From assembly GCA_944388995.1 (NCBI GenBank), contig CALXKN010000001.1, positions 62,001 through 126,000 of the forward strand: a DNA stretch of 64,000 nucleotides, written 5' to 3'. The DNA comes from an uncultured Spirochaetota bacterium. GTDB taxonomy: Bacteria > Spirochaetota > Spirochaetia > JAFGXN01. Shown here in pieces: positions 16,801-26,616 of this stretch. A model generated the notes under the pieces. The model was given only the letters and a program-made list of their open reading frames with translations, searched no databases and was not told the DNA's origin. Position 1 is the stretch's first letter. Each line of letters begins with the position of its first letter. The position numbers and the translations under genes are program-made.

Positions 16801-18279
16801 ATGACCGCTTCCGAACGCAAACGCATTGTCATTATCGGCGCCGGGAATGCGGGAAAGGAAATCGCCCGTGAAATCCGACGCAAGCCGGTTCTCGGAGAAA
16901 TTATCTGCTTCCTTGACGACGACATTCAAAAAGTCGGCGCGGAGGAATCGGGAATTCCGGTTTCCGGGACGGTTTCCGACGCTCCGGAAATTTTAAAGAA
17001 CTGCGGGGCGGATGAAGTCATCATCGCCATTCCGTCGCTGCCGAAACACCGTTTCAGGGAAATTTACGCGCTGATTCAGCGCTGCGGTGTTGCGGAAATC
17101 AAATTTCTGCCGACCGTTTCGCAAATCATCAGCGGCGACGCCCGCCTGATTCTGACGCGCAATCCCGACGCCGAGGATTTACTCGGCCGCACGCCGGTCA
17201 CCATTCCGCTGCGGGAGAGTCTGCGTTATCTGCGCGGCAAACGGGTTCTGATTACCGGCGCCGGCGGCAGTATCGGCAGCGAACTGGCGCGGCAGCTGCT
17301 TTACGGCGGTTCCCAGCGGCTTTACCTTCTTGACAACGGCGAAGAACATCTCTATCACATCCAAAACGAACTGAAGATGCTTCAGGACGAAGGAATCGGG
17401 GCCGACGCCAAAATCGTTTCGGTCATCTGCAATCTCATCGATGAAGACCACCTCCGTTCACTGTTGCGACGGCTGCACTGCGACGTCATTTTTCACTGTG
17501 CGGCGTACAAACACGTTCCCGTCATGGAAGAAAATCCGGTCGAATGCATCAAAAACAACGTCTTCGGAACGGAAAATCTCATCAAAGCCGCAAAGGAAAC
17601 ACAAGTAGAAAAAATTCTTCTGGTTTCCACCGACAAAGCCGTCGAACCTTCCTGCGTTTACGGCGTTTCAAAAGAGCTTTGCGAAGATTTGATTCTTGCC
17701 GCTAACGGCGGCCGCTGCGCGTTTACGGTCGTTCGATTCGGAAACGTCATCGCTTCGAGCGGCAGTATTGTACCGCTTTTCAAAGCTCAGATCGAAAAAG
17801 GCGGTCCGTTGACTTTAACACATCCGGACGTCAGCCGCTATTTCATGACAATTCCCGAAGCTGTCAGTTTGGTTCTGCGCGCCGGCGGCGTCGGAAAAGG
17901 CGGAGAAACATACATTCTCGACATGGGAAAACCGATTCCGATTCGGGAACTGGCGGAGCAAATGATTGCCTACAACGGCTTTGAACCGTACAAAGACATT
18001 CCGATTGTCATCACCGGTCTGCGCAAAGGCGAAAAAGTGACTGAACGGCTTTATGCTGAAAACGAAACCGTTACACCGACCGGATACCCCAAAATCGGCA
18101 GACTCAACCGTGCCGAAACCGAAAAACCGGATCCCGAAGCCTTCCTTGCCGAACTGCGGCCGATTTGTTTTCTGAATCCGGAAAAGCGGGAACTTTACCG
18201 CAACCGCCATGCGCTGAGGGCGTTACTGAAGCGTTACGCGCCGACTTTACAGGATCTTCCCGATGAACCGGAATTTTAG
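16801..18279 (+). CDS. CapD-type nucleotide-sugar 4,6-dehydratase lacking membrane helices
   Basis: The 492-residue protein has an N-terminal Rossmann domain (IVIIGAGNAGKEIAREI, about 9-25). An extended SDR domain follows with VLITGAGGSIGSELARQL (about 150-167) and STDKAVEPSCVYGVSKE. Family members such as PglF, WbpM and Cap5D make UDP-4-keto-6-deoxy sugars from UDP-GlcNAc. The usual N-terminal transmembrane helices are absent, so this copy should be soluble. A Tyr-x3-Lys is present where WbpM-type enzymes use Met-x3-Lys. It starts two bases after the Wzz gene and overlaps the aminotransferase by 17 bases. Confidence 0.88.
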   Translation: MTASERKRIVIIGAGNAGKEIAREIRRKPVLGEIICFLDDDIQKVGAEESGIPVSGTVSDAPEILKNCGADEVIIAIPSLPKHRFREIYALIQRCGVAEIKFLPTVSQIISGDARLILTRNPDAEDLLGRTPVTIPLRESLRYLRGKRVLITGAGGSIGSELARQLLYGGSQRLYLLDNGEEHLYHIQNELKMLQDEGIGADAKIVSVICNLIDEDHLRSLLRRLHCDVIFHCAAYKHVPVMEENPVECIKNNVFGTENLIKAAKETQVEKILLVSTDKAVEPSCVYGVSKELCEDLILAANGGRCAFTVVRFGNVIASSGSIVPLFKAQIEKGGPLTLTHPDVSRYFMTIPEAVSLVLRAGGVGKGGETYILDMGKPIPIRELAEQMIAYNGFEPYKDIPIVITGLRKGEKVTERLYAENETVTPTGYPKIGRLNRAETEKPDPEAFLAELRPICFLNPEKRELYRNRHALRALLKRYAPTLQDLPDEPEF

Positions 18280-19423
18280 AACCGTCGTTTTTGCCCGCCC
18301 GGAAATTTCAAAAGCCGACCGCAAAGCCGTTGATCGAGTTCTGAAAAGCGGTTGGATTACGACCGGCAGCGTTTGTGCTCGTTTTGAAGCGGAATTCCGG
18401 CAGCGGCTGAACGTGCCGTTTGCATTTGCGGTCAATTCGGCGACCGCGGGGCTTCATCTGGCGCTGGAATCGCTGGGAATCGGAAACCAAGACGCGGTTG
18501 TCATTCCTTCTCTGACATTCGCCGCAACAGCGGAAGCCGTTCTCTACTGCGGTGCCCGGCCGATTTTGGCGGACGTCGATCCGAAAACGCTGACACTGTC
18601 AATTTCCTCGCTGAAACAAGCGATTGAACGGCATGGAAATCGGATAAAAGCTGTCATCCCCGTCCACTACGGCGGCCGCCCGTGCGAGATGAACGAAATT
18701 GCAGCGATTTGCGCTCCTCTCGATATTAAAATCATCGAAGACGCGGCGCACAGCTTTCCGGGAACATATAACGACTGTTTTCAAGGCACAATCGGTGATG
18801 CCGGCGTTTACTCGTTCTATGCAACCAAAACTTTGACAACGGGCGAAGGCGGCATGATTGTCACCCGAAATCCGCAAGCCGCCGCCTTTATCGAAAAAGC
18901 CCGACTCCACGGCATCGACCGCCCCGTTTGGAATCGTTACACATCACCGGACGCCCCGCCGACCTATGACATTGTCTGCCGCGGATACAAATACAACTTG
19001 ACGGACATGGCAGCCGCTCTCGGTCTTTCGCAGCTCAAACGCGCCGATGACATGCGCAATCGCCGCAAACGGATCGCCGAAATTTATCAAAACGAATTTT
19101 CCGGTCTTCCCGGAGTCGGACTGCTTCCCTTTGACGAGCGCTCCTCCTTTCACCTTTACGTTGTGCGTATCAAAGACGGCAGACGGAACGCCGTTTACAA
19201 AAAAATGAAGGAGAACGGCGTCTGCTGCTCGATTCACTACCGGCCGCTGCATTTGATGACATTTTACCAAACAGCCGCCGACGGAAATTCCGCCGATCTG
19301 CCGGCAACAACGGCGGCTTACGGCGAAATTCTTTCGCTGCCGCTTTTCTCCTCAATGAGCCGAAAAGATTTGAAATATGTGGTGGCGGTTTTCAAAGAAA
19401 CGCTGTATAATGAATTTAAATGA
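18263..19423 (+). CDS. DegT/DnrJ/EryC1-family sugar aminotransferase
   Basis: The 386-residue PLP enzyme shows NSATAGLHLALESLGIG, IPSLTFAATAEAV, EDAAHSFPG and the lysine motif YSFYATKTLTTGEGGM (Lys189). It most likely aminates the 4-keto sugar made by the upstream dehydratase, giving a diamino-trideoxy-type sugar precursor. The N-terminus overlaps the dehydratase by 17 bases. Its stop overlaps the start of the molybdenum-hydroxylase-like gene by four bases. Confidence 0.9.
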   Translation: MNRNFRTVVFARPEISKADRKAVDRVLKSGWITTGSVCARFEAEFRQRLNVPFAFAVNSATAGLHLALESLGIGNQDAVVIPSLTFAATAEAVLYCGARPILADVDPKTLTLSISSLKQAIERHGNRIKAVIPVHYGGRPCEMNEIAAICAPLDIKIIEDAAHSFPGTYNDCFQGTIGDAGVYSFYATKTLTTGEGGMIVTRNPQAAAFIEKARLHGIDRPVWNRYTSPDAPPTYDIVCRGYKYNLTDMAAALGLSQLKRADDMRNRRKRIAEIYQNEFSGLPGVGLLPFDERSSFHLYVVRIKDGRRNAVYKKMKENGVCCSIHYRPLHLMTFYQTAADGNSADLPATTAAYGEILSLPLFSSMSRKDLKYVVAVFKETLYNEFK

Positions 19424-21474
19424 ACATTGACTCCGGCGATTATCCTTATTACGTCAGCGACATCCGAAGAGAGGAGATGCTTTACGCGTGCTTTTTGCGC
19501 TCCCATATTACGGAAGGCCGCATTCAGTCCGTCAAAATTCCGCAGTTGCCGGAAAACGTCTCGGTGTTCAGCGCCAAAGATTTCGGAAAAAAGAATTTTA
19601 TCACGGTCAACGACATGAAAATTCCGCTTCTGGCCGACAAGGAAGTCCGCTACCGGGGGGAACCGGTTCTGCTGATTACGGCGCCGTCAAAAGAGACGCT
19701 GAAATCGGTCTGTGAATCCGTCGAAATCGAATACAAGGAAAAAGAGATGCTCGAATCGATTTTTTCGGATCTTAACGGAAAGACCGTCATCTATAAAACA
19801 TCGTTTTCCCAAGCCGCCGGAGAGCAGCCGGACGGCGATCCGGAGATTATCGGATCGTTCAATACGCCGGTTCAGGAGCATTTTTATCCCGATTCGCAGG
19901 GAGTTTTTATCGAATACGGACCTTCCTCAAAACTGAAAGTCATTGTCTCTTCCGAATGGCCGAAGCACGTCAAACGGACGGTCATGCATATCACTGATTT
20001 GCCGTCAGAAAAGGTCTTCGTTTTGTTGGCTAAATCAAGTCCTTCATTTGACGGGAAAATCTGGCAGCCGTCGGTTTTGGCCGCCATTGCCTCGTTTGCG
20101 TCGCTGAGGCTGAAAAAGAGCGTCAAGCTGGTTCTTTCCAAAAAAGAGGATATTTTGTACTCGGGCAAGCGGGCCGCTTCTCTCTTTTTCATCGACGGCA
20201 GCACGGAAGAAACTCTCAAACTGAAAACCCTGAATTTTTCCTTCACCTATTACTGCGGAGCCTGCTTTCCGTTTGCGAAAGAGATGGTTGAAACGGCCGC
20301 CTTCGGCGCGCGGTATTTTTACAACGCCCGTTCCGTCAAAATCCGCGGAGAAGCGTGCGTATCCAATACTCCGCCGACCGATTTTTTTTCGGGAATCAGT
20401 CTGCCCCAGTTTTTCTTTGCGGCGGAAATGTTCATCAACCGGTTGGCGAAACAAAAAGAAGTTTCCCCCTTGGAGCTGCGGTTGGCCAATATCAACCACG
20501 CTTTTTTCCGCAGCATCAACTACGAAAAAAAAGACATTTTCCCGATTCTGCTGGCCGAACTGAACAACCGCTGCGATTTTACGCGGAAACACGCCGCCTA
20601 CGAACATATGCGCAAACGGAGCGCCCCGTCGTTTCCCGGTTTGGTCATCCGCGGAATCGGTCTGAGCAGCGCGTTTCAGGCCAACGGTCTCAATATGCAC
20701 CGCGGACGGTTCAATCAGGCGGTCCGGATGAGTCTGACGCCGGAAAATATTGTCAAAGTCAACGTGGCCTCCATTCCGAACAGCAAAAGAACCCGGCAGA
20801 TCTGGAAAGAATCGGTTTCCGAAATTCTCAATATTTCCCCCCGTAATATTACCCTTTCCTATTCGTTTTCGGACGACACGGCTGCAAACGGACCGACCCT
20901 TCTCAGCGGAAATATCTCTACCATTAATCGGCTGATCAAGCTGTGCGCGGAAGAAATCAGAGCAAAGGCGGAAACGCACGGACGGGAACAGACCATTACC
21001 GTTGAAAAAGTCTCCTCGGATTTACTCTCCCGCAACAAGAAAAAATTCCTGTACACCTCGGTAACCTGCGCGGCGGCGGTCGCCGAAGTTTCGCTTCGCT
21101 TTCTGACAATGGAACTGATTATCGATAAAATCACCATGATTCTGGACTGCGGATACATCAATAATGAGGCCGTCGCCCGGCAAAAAATCGAGAATGCCGT
21201 GATTCAAAGCATTTTATGGGCGACCCGCGACGAAAGCTACCGAAATTTAGTCAGCGAATCTCTTTTCTGCTATCCGGGAATCGACAGGATTCCCGAAATC
21301 GAAATCATTTTCCGTTGTTCCGAAAACGGTTTCGAAAAGGGAATCGGTGAAATCGCCTACAGTCTGATTCCGGCCGCACTTTTGACGGCCGTCGGACAGG
21401 CGGTCAACAAAGACTTAAAAGAAATGCCAATTATTAATGAAAGAATTTTCGGCCCGGGAGAAACGCAGTCATGA
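19420..21474 (+). CDS. Xanthine-dehydrogenase-like large subunit with degraded cofactor motifs
   Basis: The 684-residue protein follows the molybdopterin-binding subunit of the xanthine dehydrogenase/aldehyde oxidase family along its length. It has an a/b-hammerhead start, KEVRYRGEPVLLI, VQEHFYPDSQG (Gln152), KRTVMHITDLP, then VKLVLSKKEDILYSGKR and SPLELRLANI. It is shorter than usual (about 750 or more). The glycine-rich cofactor loop GGGFGGK reads SPSFDGK (207-213). The AFRGFGxPQ arginine motif reads FFSGISLPQ. The catalytic glutamate is kept in KGIGEIA (Glu644). Whether it still binds molybdopterin is uncertain. It is coupled by ATGA overlaps to both neighbours. Confidence 0.78.
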   Translation: MNIDSGDYPYYVSDIRREEMLYACFLRSHITEGRIQSVKIPQLPENVSVFSAKDFGKKNFITVNDMKIPLLADKEVRYRGEPVLLITAPSKETLKSVCESVEIEYKEKEMLESIFSDLNGKTVIYKTSFSQAAGEQPDGDPEIIGSFNTPVQEHFYPDSQGVFIEYGPSSKLKVIVSSEWPKHVKRTVMHITDLPSEKVFVLLAKSSPSFDGKIWQPSVLAAIASFASLRLKKSVKLVLSKKEDILYSGKRAASLFFIDGSTEETLKLKTLNFSFTYYCGACFPFAKEMVETAAFGARYFYNARSVKIRGEACVSNTPPTDFFSGISLPQFFFAAEMFINRLAKQKEVSPLELRLANINHAFFRSINYEKKDIFPILLAELNNRCDFTRKHAAYEHMRKRSAPSFPGLVIRGIGLSSAFQANGLNMHRGRFNQAVRMSLTPENIVKVNVASIPNSKRTRQIWKESVSEILNISPRNITLSYSFSDDTAANGPTLLSGNISTINRLIKLCAEEIRAKAETHGREQTITVEKVSSDLLSRNKKKFLYTSVTCAAAVAEVSLRFLTMELIIDKITMILDCGYINNEAVARQKIENAVIQSILWATRDESYRNLVSESLFCYPGIDRIPEIEIIFRCSENGFEKGIGEIAYSLIPAALLTAVGQAVNKDLKEMPIINERIFGPGETQS

Positions 21475-21974
21475 TCATTCGGTTTAAACTGAACGGAGAG
21501 GAAAAAATCATCGATATTCCCGCAACCAAACGCGCGATTGATCTTTTAAGGGAAAATTTCGGTCTTTTAAAAAACAAGGCTTCGTGTTACCAGGGCGCCT
21601 GCGGCAACTGTTCGGTTCTTATCGACGACCGGATTGTCAGCAGCTGTTCCGTTCTGGCCTTCGATCTGCGCGGACGTTCGGTTGTAACGGCGGAAGGCTT
21701 CATGAAAACCGAAGAGTATCAGCGGATCAATCATCTGTTTCAGAAAAATCAGTATGATCCGTGTGATTTCTGCCGTTGGGGGAAAATTTTTGCCATTCAC
21801 GAATTTCTCCATTCGGAAGAGCGCGTTGACGGCAGCGCCCTTACGCACGCTTTAAAAGGCAATCAATGCAACTGCACCAGTCCGACGCTGCTTTTATCGG
21901 TTGCCGAACAAATCGTCGAAGCGGAGAGAAAAATGAACGCCGGGAGACAGCATGAACGCAGCGCACGGAAATAA
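21471..21974 (+). CDS. Two-[2Fe-2S] subunit of the xanthine-dehydrogenase-like trimer
   Basis: The 167-residue protein has a ferredoxin-like first cluster with exact spacing (CYQGACGNC then C59, that is C-x4-C-x2-C-x11-C). A second four-Cys set lies in CDFC (about 99-102) and CNC (about 133-135). All eight cysteines are kept, so electron transfer looks intact. Residues that surround the second cluster and face the molybdenum cofactor in relatives are altered: QCGFCTPG reads PCDFCRWG and CRCTGY reads CNCTSP. It overlaps the large-subunit gene by four bases. Confidence 0.85.
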   Translation: MIIRFKLNGEEKIIDIPATKRAIDLLRENFGLLKNKASCYQGACGNCSVLIDDRIVSSCSVLAFDLRGRSVVTAEGFMKTEEYQRINHLFQKNQYDPCDFCRWGKIFAIHEFLHSEERVDGSALTHALKGNQCNCTSPTLLLSVAEQIVEAERKMNAGRQHERSARK

Positions 21975-22839
21975 CCGGCTCTCCTTGGTCTTTACGCCCG
22001 AGCATCTCGGCGAAGCGCTCTCCCTCTACGCGCGGAATCCGGGGGCAATTCTTTACGCCGGCGGAACGGCGCTGCTTTCCAAACAGTCGGGAAGGCTGCC
22101 GATTTTCGGGGCGCCGCTGATTTCACTCAAACGCGTCGAAGAACTGGGAACCATCCGCCGCTATGAGAATTTCATCGAATTCGGCGCCGCCGTCACGCTG
22201 GGCGAAATTCTGCGGTGCAGGGAATCGCGTTTTCTGCCGCCTGTGTTCAAAACGGCTGTCCGCGAGGTCGGAACGCCGGCGGTACGCAATACCGCGACAA
22301 TCGGCGGTCATTTGGCCGTCACCGAACGCAGACTTCTGCTTTTGCCGGTTCTGCTGATTCTTGACGCCGCAGTCGAAATCAGATCCCAAACGGCAACGCG
22401 TTCAGGAGAGATCAAACGGTTCCTGGATGAAAAAAACGGCTTTGTTCTGCATCCGGATGAAATCATCACAAAAATCCGTATTCCGACGGGACGTTTCAAC
22501 CTCTGGGGATTTTCCGCTCTGCCGGGATCGGTTATCCGTTCCCAGGATTTTTTCATGACCTGTTTCGTCGCCCGTAAAAACCGTTTTCTGATTGAAAAAA
22601 TCAACTTTGCGTTCAATATCGACGGCCGTCACATCCTCCGGATCAAACAGTCGGAAGACCGTCTGATCGGGAAAAAATTTCCGCTCTCCGCCGCCGAAAT
22701 CCGGGAAGAGATGCGCTTCTTCACATCAAGAATCGACGGAGAGCCGGCAGGGCTGCCGCTTTACAAAAAAGATCGGATAGTCAACTATTTCAGATTAATG
22801 CTGACGCAGGAACTGACAAAATCGGAATTAATCGAATAA
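21952..22839 (+). CDS. FAD-binding subunit of the xanthine-dehydrogenase-like trimer
   Basis: The 295-residue protein matches the CoxM/XdhB FAD-binding fold. It has YAGGTALLSK near residue 40, FGAAVTLGEIL, and the FAD loop VRNTATIGGHLAV near 110-122, followed by a C-terminal CO-dehydrogenase-flavoprotein-like domain. It would pass electrons from the iron-sulfur subunit to an acceptor. Its first 23 bases overlap the preceding gene. No maturation genes (XdhC, MobA) are in view. Confidence 0.85.
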   Translation: MNAAHGNNRLSLVFTPEHLGEALSLYARNPGAILYAGGTALLSKQSGRLPIFGAPLISLKRVEELGTIRRYENFIEFGAAVTLGEILRCRESRFLPPVFKTAVREVGTPAVRNTATIGGHLAVTERRLLLLPVLLILDAAVEIRSQTATRSGEIKRFLDEKNGFVLHPDEIITKIRIPTGRFNLWGFSALPGSVIRSQDFFMTCFVARKNRFLIEKINFAFNIDGRHILRIKQSEDRLIGKKFPLSAAEIREEMRFFTSRIDGEPAGLPLYKKDRIVNYFRLMLTQELTKSELIE

Positions 22840-22844
22840 AGCAC

Positions 22845-22872
22845 TTGACATGAGCGGAAAATGGCAGATAAT
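22845..22872 (+). promoter_or_regulatory. Promoter of dnaE-recG
   Basis: TTGACA (22845-22850), a 16-base spacer, then GATAAT (22867-22872). It lies just after the flavoprotein stop and covers an upstream in-frame ATG at 22861, which is one reason for placing the dnaE start at 22930. Confidence 0.75.
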
Positions 22873-22929
22873 ACGGGTAGACGGAACGGTTCTCTTTTTA
22901 TCCGTCTTGCCGGCTTTAGAGGAGGGGAA

Positions 22930-25900
22930 ATGACGCAAAAATTCGTTCACCTGCACAATCATTCCGATTTTTCGTTATTGGACGGCGCCGCTTCCGTAAA
23001 AAGACTGGTCGAAAAAGCCAAAGAGTTGGGAATGTCGCATCTGGCGCTGACCGATCACGGAAATATGTTCGGCGCGATTGCGTTTTACAAAAGCGCAACC
23101 GCAGCCGGCATCCGGCCTATCATCGGCTGTGAAGTCTACATTTATCCGCCGTCGCGTTTCGAACAGAAAGCCGACGAAAAATACTATCACATGATTCTGT
23201 TGGCCAAAAACAACACCGGCTACAAAAATTTGATGAAACTGGTTTCCGCAGGCTATCTGGAGGGATTTTACTACCGCCCCCGGATTGACGATCAAATTCT
23301 GGCGCAATACCGCGAAGGTTTGATTTGTTCTTCGGCGTGCATTGCCGGCGAAATTCCGCGGCTGATTCTGGCAGGAGAGCGGGAAAAAGCAAAGGAACGG
23401 GCGCTGTTTTACAAAAATCTTTTCGGCGACGACTTTTATCTGGAAGTCATGAACCACGGAATCGAAGAAGAAGCGCGCGCCAACGAAGGAATTTTCGAAC
23501 TGGCGTCCGAACTGAATATTTCCGTCATTGCCACCAACGACATTCACTATGTCGAGGCCGAAGATTACAACGCCCAGGATACGCTGATTTGTATCGGCAC
23601 CAAACAGCTGAAACGGGAAGCGGAAGAGCGCGCTGAAAACAACGAGGGGAAACCCGGCCGCCGGAAGCAAAGCGAAACCTCGTCCCGTTTTGAATTCAAG
23701 CAGCACGAATTTTATTTCAAAACGGCGGAACAGATGGCCGCCCTCTTTCCCGGTCACCCGGAAGTTTTGGAAAACACCGTCAGACTCGCCGAAAAATGCA
23801 GCTGTGAAATCGAATTTCCCGGCGGCATTCTGCCGAATTATCCAATTCCTTCAGAATATGCAACGGCAGAAGATTACGTTCGCGATCTAACCTACCGGGG
23901 GTTAAAAGAACGCTACTCCGAAGTCACCGATGAAATCAAACAGCGAGCCGATTATGAGTTGAGCGTCATCTTTGACATCGGCGGCAAAAGTTTTGCCGGT
24001 TACTTTTTGATTGTCTGGGATTTCATCACTTACGCCCGAACCCATTCGATTCCGGTCGGCCCCGGTCGCGGTTCAGGCGCCGGCTCCATTGTCGCCTATG
24101 CAATGAAAATCACTGACATCGATCCGCTGAAGTATGATTTGCTTTTCGAACGGTTTCTGAATCCCGAGCGTGTCAGCATGCCGGATTTCGATATCGATTT
24201 CAGCGACGAAGGGCGCGACGAAGTCATCGAATACGTTCGCCGCAAATACGGTTCCGATCGAGTGGCTTCCATTTGCACATTCATCACGCTGAGCACAAAA
24301 CTGGTATTGACTGATGTTGCCCGCGTGCACAACATTCCATTTGACGAATCCAAAAAAGCGACTCAGCTGATTTCCGAAGATCTGCTGCCTACACACTACT
24401 ACGATAAAAACGGGAACGAAATTTCAGCGGCTGCTTTCGAAAACCTCTCAGGCAAAGGTGAAGAGGTTTTTACCGACAAAAGCAAACTGACACTGCAAAA
24501 CGCCGTTAAAGAAATACCGGAAATTCAAGCGGTCTTGCGCCATGAGAATAAAAGCGACGGAGAGCCGTGGAGTTCCGAATGGAATATCGTTTTTAAAGAG
24601 GCCATGGTTTTGGAAGACATGGTGCGCGGCGTTTCGACTCATGCGTGCGGCATGGTCATCGGGCTGGAACCGATAGCGGAGTACGTTCCGCTTTACATGG
24701 ACAAAAGCAAAGGGCCCGCCTCCATTGCCACCCAATACGACGCAAAGTACATCGAAGACTGCGGTCTGGTGAAGATGGACTTTTTAGGCCTCAAAACGCT
24801 GACAATCATCAAAAACTGCTTACGGCTGATCCGCAAGTCAAAACCCGGCTTTACGGAAGCCGACATTGACGAAAACGACGGGGCCACCTTTCAAATGCTG
24901 TGCGAAGGAAAAAGCTCCTGCGTGTTTCAGTTCGAAAGCGGCGGCATGAAGAAAATTCTGCGGGAAGCCCGTCCGGCCTCCATCGAAGATATGATTGCGT
25001 TAAACGCCCTCTACCGCCCCGGTCCGATGGACTGGATTCCCGTTTATATTGCCTACAAACACAAGCAGAAACCGGTCTTTGACAATCCGCAAAAAGCCGA
25101 AAGCTTCCGCCGCCTTGAACAGCTCTGCCGCCGCTGCAAAGCGTTAAACGATATTCTGCAGCCGACCAACATGATTCCGATTTATCAGGAACAAATCATG
25201 AAAATCGGTCAGTCTGTCGCCGGATTTTCCCTCGGCGAGGCGGATTTGATGCGGCGGGCAATGGGAAAGAAAAAACTCGATGTTCTGATGAAGACCAAAG
25301 CAAAATTCATCAAGGGCGCGGCTGAAACTGCCGGTATCGACGAGGCCGACGCCGAATTTCTTTTTGAAGACATCATCAAGCCGTTCAGCGGATACGGTTT
25401 CAACAAGTCCCATGCGGCGGCGTATTCGGTTCTGGCATACAAAACGGCGTACTTGAAGTGCCGTTTCCCGGCGGAATTCATGGCGGCCAACCTGACAAAC
25501 GAAATCGGCGGCGCCAAGGAAAAAATGCAGCTCTATCTGCGGGAAACCCGCTCAATGGGAATCGAAGTTCTTCCACCGGACATCAACATCTCCGAAAAAG
25601 CCTTCACTGTCGACAACGGGAAGATCGTTTACGGCATCGGCGGAATCAACGGCGTCGGAGAGATTGTCGTCGAACACATTCAGTCCGTCCGCGAACAAAA
25701 AGGCAAGTTCAAAAGTTTCATCGACTTTCTTCAAAAGGTTGATTTACGCATCTGCAACAACCGCGTCGTCTCCTCCCTGATTTACGCCGGAGTCTTTGAT
25801 TCCGTTGAAGACCGTCCGAGAGCGGAGCTGCTTGCCAACGCGGAACGGATGACGGCCTACGTCTCCAAAGAAAAAGAGTCGTTTGCGGGAGGACAGGCCA

Positions 25901-26616
25901 ACCTCTTCGGAGAGACGGATCAGGAGACGCAGCTGCCTCCGCCGGAATTCGAAAAGACGGAAGAGTGGTCGGAACGGGAGCTGCTTCAGCACGAAAAAGA
26001 GACGCTCGGATTTTACGCTTCAAAACATCCGCTGGAAAAATACCGTCCGCTGTGGGAAAAAGCCACCGATTTCCGGAGCGCCTCTCTTCCCCTCTACGAA
26101 TCGGGACGGATGTTCACCGTCCTCGGAATGATCAATCAAATGCAGCGGCGGCGCACACAGAAAGGCGACGATATGCTGAATTTCCAAATCGAAGATTTCG
26201 ACGACTCCGTTCCCGTCGTCGTCTTCCCGCGGACCTACAAAATCACCGCATCTCAATGGGAATCGGTCGGCAACGACGAAATCATTATGTTCAAAGCCCG
26301 TCTCGACAAGCAAGGTGAAAAAATTCAGCTGATTTTCGACCGCTTTCTTCAAATTGATTTAAACAGAATACCGAAAGAAAGCCTGCCGAAAGAGGTTCAC
26401 ATCCGGTTCAATCCGCAATACACACAGGACAATTTGATGGAACTGAGACGCACGGTGATGAATCAAAACGGGAAAAACCCCGTCTTCCTCCATGTTCCGA
26501 CAAAAACCGGCGAATACATTTTAAAAGCGCCCGATTCGATGGGAATTTCGTCCGACGAAAGCCTCTTTGACCGAATTTCGATGTACGGTTTCATTAATTC
26601 GGTATGGACGGTCTGA
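22930..26616 (+). CDS. dnaE: DNA polymerase III alpha subunit
   Basis: The 1228-residue replicative polymerase starts at the ATG at 22930, with GGAGGGG ahead. The conserved N-terminus KFVHLHNHSDFSLLDGA belongs to the PHP domain. The palm carries PDFDIDFSDEGRDEVI (catalytic Asp pair) and VKMDFLGLKTLTI (third Asp). The fingers contain GYGFNKSHAAAYSVLAYKTAYLK. A helix-hairpin-helix and an OB fold (RMFTVLGMINQMQRR) follow. It is a DnaE1-type enzyme without a built-in exonuclease. Its end overlaps recG by 13 bases. Confidence 0.96.
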   Translation: MTQKFVHLHNHSDFSLLDGAASVKRLVEKAKELGMSHLALTDHGNMFGAIAFYKSATAAGIRPIIGCEVYIYPPSRFEQKADEKYYHMILLAKNNTGYKNLMKLVSAGYLEGFYYRPRIDDQILAQYREGLICSSACIAGEIPRLILAGEREKAKERALFYKNLFGDDFYLEVMNHGIEEEARANEGIFELASELNISVIATNDIHYVEAEDYNAQDTLICIGTKQLKREAEERAENNEGKPGRRKQSETSSRFEFKQHEFYFKTAEQMAALFPGHPEVLENTVRLAEKCSCEIEFPGGILPNYPIPSEYATAEDYVRDLTYRGLKERYSEVTDEIKQRADYELSVIFDIGGKSFAGYFLIVWDFITYARTHSIPVGPGRGSGAGSIVAYAMKITDIDPLKYDLLFERFLNPERVSMPDFDIDFSDEGRDEVIEYVRRKYGSDRVASICTFITLSTKLVLTDVARVHNIPFDESKKATQLISEDLLPTHYYDKNGNEISAAAFENLSGKGEEVFTDKSKLTLQNAVKEIPEIQAVLRHENKSDGEPWSSEWNIVFKEAMVLEDMVRGVSTHACGMVIGLEPIAEYVPLYMDKSKGPASIATQYDAKYIEDCGLVKMDFLGLKTLTIIKNCLRLIRKSKPGFTEADIDENDGATFQMLCEGKSSCVFQFESGGMKKILREARPASIEDMIALNALYRPGPMDWIPVYIAYKHKQKPVFDNPQKAESFRRLEQLCRRCKALNDILQPTNMIPIYQEQIMKIGQSVAGFSLGEADLMRRAMGKKKLDVLMKTKAKFIKGAAETAGIDEADAEFLFEDIIKPFSGYGFNKSHAAAYSVLAYKTAYLKCRFPAEFMAANLTNEIGGAKEKMQLYLRETRSMGIEVLPPDINISEKAFTVDNGKIVYGIGGINGVGEIVVEHIQSVREQKGKFKSFIDFLQKVDLRICNNRVVSSLIYAGVFDSVEDRPRAELLANAERMTAYVSKEKESFAGGQANLFGETDQETQLPPPEFEKTEEWSERELLQHEKETLGFYASKHPLEKYRPLWEKATDFRSASLPLYESGRMFTVLGMINQMQRRRTQKGDDMLNFQIEDFDDSVPVVVFPRTYKITASQWESVGNDEIIMFKARLDKQGEKIQLIFDRFLQIDLNRIPKESLPKEVHIRFNPQYTQDNLMELRRTVMNQNGKNPVFLHVPTKTGEYILKAPDSMGISSDESLFDRISMYGFINSVWTV

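Noticed and set aside
20044-20979. 311-codon minus-strand open frame opposite the molybdenum-hydroxylase-like gene
   Set aside because: The plus-strand protein shows family motifs throughout and is coupled to its neighbours; the opposite frame does not.
22861-22930. Upstream ATG that would lengthen DnaE by 23 residues
   Set aside because: The ATG lies between the -35 and -10 boxes of a strong promoter and so would not be transcribed from it; the ATG at 22930 has GGAGGGG and the conserved N-terminus.
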